From: Cydia pomonella
Taxonomy: Eukaryota > Arthropoda > Insecta > Lepidoptera > Tortricidae
Length of the DNA stretch: 64,000 bases
NCBI RefSeq assembly: GCF_033807575.1
Contig: NC_084729.1
Coordinates: forward strand, 9,300,001-9,364,000
Direction: 5' to 3'
In this document: positions 61,584 through 64,000 of the stretch, piece by piece
How the letters are laid out: each line of letters begins with the position of its first letter
Position numbering within the stretch: the first letter of the stretch is position 1
The notes under the pieces: generated by a model
Seen by the model: only the letters and a program-made list of their open reading frames with translations
Databases searched by the model: none
Told to the model about the DNA's origin: nothing
Made by a program: the position numbers and the translations under genes

Positions 61584-63706
61584 ATGTCAACAGTCGTGTC
61601 TGACTGCTTTACCATCGGCAGTATAGTAGCAACGCGAACATGTTACAACCAAGAAATAGAAGGCGAAGTTTTAGCCTTCGATCCTCAAACGAAGATGTTG
61701 ATATTGAAATGTCCATCTTCCAGCGGTAATCCTAAACGCCACGATGTGAATATTGTTAATTTATCGTTAGTCAGTGACGTGCAAATCAAGAAAGAAGTGA
61801 CCGTCGTACCGGAAGCTCCCCAGAGCCTAAATTTACACAGACTTAATACTAGAGTACGAAATTCTATTGAGAATAAGAGAAGACTAGTAAGTACAGGCTT
61901 TTTATTGCATATTACTCTATTCAGAACTCTTTAAGTCCACTTTAAGCATGTGTCTGGCCAATACCCTACTTTTGCAACAATACAAAGTTATGTTTAGCTT
62001 TTTGACCATTTATTTTAGTCGTATTTATTTGTAACTTATAGAAATGCATGGAAAGTTGAGATTTCTAGTTTGTATTGTTATTTAGGGCAAGCTGATGCAA
62101 CTTGGATCTAAATTGTGTGTGCTACTTTTGATTGTTACAATTAGAGATAACAGAAAATGATTTGAAGATAAAATTAATGTAACACAATATTAGTCACCCC
62201 TCCTAATAATATTGGCCACCTATTCTTTAATGTATTTTGGTGGAGATGTGTATCATTAGGCCTTTAACATCTTGACATATGATTTATGCAGTGTCTGTAT
62301 TTTTTATTTGGAGCATTGGCAACACGGCCTGTTGGCTCCAGTGTCTGTATGCGTAAGGGTCATAGATTCTAGGTTGTTTTTTTTTCATATGAAACTGCTT
62401 CAAATGCTTGAAGAATATAACAAACACCAAAGTAAACTTCACCCTCGAGTTGCTTTTTGTTTAATCATATGAAATTCAATTCAGTGACCAACTAAAACAT
62501 AATTTTTTACACAACAAAATATTTTCAAAATAAAAAAAAACATCCTTTTTACTGGATTGGGACTGTAGGATTGAAATTGCCATTTTGCATTTTAGTGCAA
62601 TATTATTAAGTATTATCATTTAGGTGTGTTCTGTGCAATATAGTTCAAATAAATAAATGTGGACTTGTGTTAATTGAGCAGGATCTTCAGATAAATAGAT
62701 TAGTTTATTGTATTAAACAGTTCAAAAATTTGCTTGTACTCTCTACTTAGTAAATAATGTCATAAAGTAAATTTTATTGAACGCTTCTTCTTCTTCCTCG
62801 TGTTGTCCCGGCATTTTGCCATGGCTCATGGGAGCCTGGGGTCTGCTTGACAACTGATCCCAAGATTTGGCACTCTTTTATCATGAGATATTTTGCCACT
62901 CTTACTTTGGTCGAGCGGTTCCTTTTACCCAAGCTAAACACTCTTTTCATTTTCAAATATGAGGCAAGTAAAATACATTGTATTTTACAAAATATGTAAA
63001 AAATTTTTGTTGTATAGTATTTCTTGAGAGCTCTTTCAACTAATAATTTAGTTCAAAGGATGGTTATTTCAGGTGTTAAATATCAGAATGGAAGTTGTAG
63101 AACAAATCCAATTAAAACCGAATCCTAATCGTTAAAAATGAGAAAACGTACTTGGAAAGTATAGGCCCTAGAGCGGAAACATATCACTTTCAACCCACTT
63201 CATAGATAATTAATGCACTACTTTCGCAGTGGGAGATGAAAATTATCTACTCTCTGTTTCCAGGTATCAGCACTATCAGCATGTCTGGACCCCGAGGGTC
63301 AGCGGCTGTTTCTGGCCATCGCGCGGGTCATTGACGACGTGTCATGGGCCGGCCAGAACATCCGCGTCTACAACGAAGTCACCATCTCACCGCCTTACAA
63401 GGTATGTAGGGACAGAAGGTATCCGGGAAGTGATTCAAAATTTAAGTTACACGATTTGAAACACAGAAGCGGAAAGCTAAAAAATTAGTGTAAAAAATAA
63501 GAAGCAATTTCTTAAAATCGAATGATATAAATGAGCTTACAGTAAGTTTCCAAATATTTGTCGTGCAGGTAGAGAACGTGGCGGGCGAGCCGGAGTCGAA
63601 GCCCTACAACTACATCCGCAAGTTCGTGGAGCGCCACTGGAGCGACCGCGAGCGCGCGCCCGCCGCGCACCCGCACCCGCCGCACGCGCACACCGCGCCG
63701 CAATAG
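61584..63706 (+). CDS. LSM12: LSM12 homologue (three exons)
   Basis: Exons 61584-61886, 63264-63401 and 63569-63706; all GT-AG, all phase 0, 579 nt and 192 residues, close to the usual length of about 195. N-terminal Lsm-like domain, about residues 1-70 (FTIGSIVATRTCYNQEIEGE, VLAFDPQTKMLILKCPSSSG, NIVNLSLVSDVQI), then the anticodon-binding-like AD domain (LHRLNTRVRNSIENKRRL, RLFLAIARVIDDVSWAGQNI, VYNEVTISPPYKVENV). The C-terminus after YNYIRKFVERHW is a His/Pro/Ala-rich tail. In animals LSM12 acts with ataxin-2 and related factors in translation control, and has been linked to NAADP-evoked calcium release. Start chosen as the first ATG before the Lsm domain. Confidence 0.93.
62788..62960 (+). 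repeat. Family G repeat, copy 2, in LSM12 intron 1
   Basis: TCCCGGCATTTTGCCATGGC, GGGAGCCTGGGGTCTGCTTG and CAACTGATCCCAAGATTTGG. Same family as 44096-44330, truncated. Confidence 0.7.
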
Positions 63707-63708
63707 TA

Positions 63709-63733
63709 CCCCCTCCCCCCCCCCCCCTCCCCC
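63709..63733 (+). repeat. Poly-C tract after LSM12 stop
   Basis: A C-rich run with single T interruptions begins two bases after the LSM12 stop codon, in the 3' UTR. Confidence 0.85.
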
Positions 63734-64000
63734 ACACCTCACTAAATGTCTAACTGGTCGGTACTGAGCTTTTTCCAAACAAAATATTGAACAATTGATT
63801 CTCACAGATCCTGATCTTTTTGAGTTCTTCCAGCTCAGAATCATTAGCATAATCAAACCTGATGTAAAAAAAAAAAAAAAAAACATTTTTGTATGGAAAT
63901 TGTATTTTCCTCTACGTCACGCACTTACAAGTGAAAAAAAAGTTGACGCGAAAACGTGACGTAATGAAACGGACATTTTAGGACACCTTTTTAATAGTAC
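63734..64000. other. LSM12 3' UTR and window edge
   Basis: No canonical AATAAA immediately downstream of LSM12; an A-run lies at 63867-63883. Nothing else recognised. Confidence 0.4.

Noticed and set aside
63512..63886. 124-codon minus-strand frame with a Gly/Arg-rich part
   Set aside because: Antisense to LSM12 exon 3 and the poly-C tract; compositional artefact.
1..64000. CRISPR arrays, operons or phage genes
   Set aside because: All evidence is eukaryotic; repeats are dispersed or palindromic, not regularly spaced with unique spacers.

Overview
The window is eukaryotic nuclear DNA from an insect, most likely a moth or butterfly (Lepidoptera). Evidence: genes with canonical GT-AG introns, arrays of insect-type C2H2 zinc fingers, non-LTR retrotransposons, and many copies of short repeats of a kind I associate with lepidopteran introns (ends such as ACTACGTCGGTGGCAAACAA and GCGAGTCGGACTCGC). 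The species cannot be named from the sequence alone.

Layout. (1) 1-10 kb: two related minus-strand C2H2 zinc-finger genes. The first (1763-4840) carries a roughly 530-residue tract of degenerate NTD/NTE repeats between its fingers and its C-terminus. The second (8082-9686) is the same kind of protein with more N-terminal fingers, but is split by two single-base shifts in homopolymers. (2) 11.4-16 kb: a minus-strand non-LTR retrotransposon with a PHD/coiled-coil ORF1 and a fully open endonuclease-reverse transcriptase ORF2. (3) 17-28 kb: a second pair of closely related minus-strand zinc-finger genes (17856-19067 and 25302-26525), with SINEs, MITEs and LINE tails between them. (4) 29.3-48.7 kb: a plus-strand beta-tubulin gene in 12 exons that join in frame to 451 residues. 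Its introns, above all the 9.9 kb intron 1, are packed with transposons, including a hAT element nested inside a smaller hAT-like element, each with its own 8-bp target duplication. (5) 49-51.7 kb: LINE tails and MITEs. (6) 51.8-52.8 kb: minus-strand RBM48 (two exons). (7) 52.9-58.3 kb: a decayed I-type LINE with RNase H, inserted about 76 bp upstream of the RBM48 start codon. (8) 58.4-59.5 kb: a possible small two-exon gene of unknown function. (9) 61.6-63.7 kb: plus-strand LSM12 in three exons.

The host genes form no shared pathway. The zinc-finger proteins are probably DNA-binding regulators, beta-tubulin is cytoskeletal, RBM48 is known from minor-intron splicing and LSM12 is an RNA-associated Lsm/AD-domain protein. 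Most of the remaining DNA is transposon-derived. Repeat families were defined here by eye from copies within the window, so family names are descriptive only.
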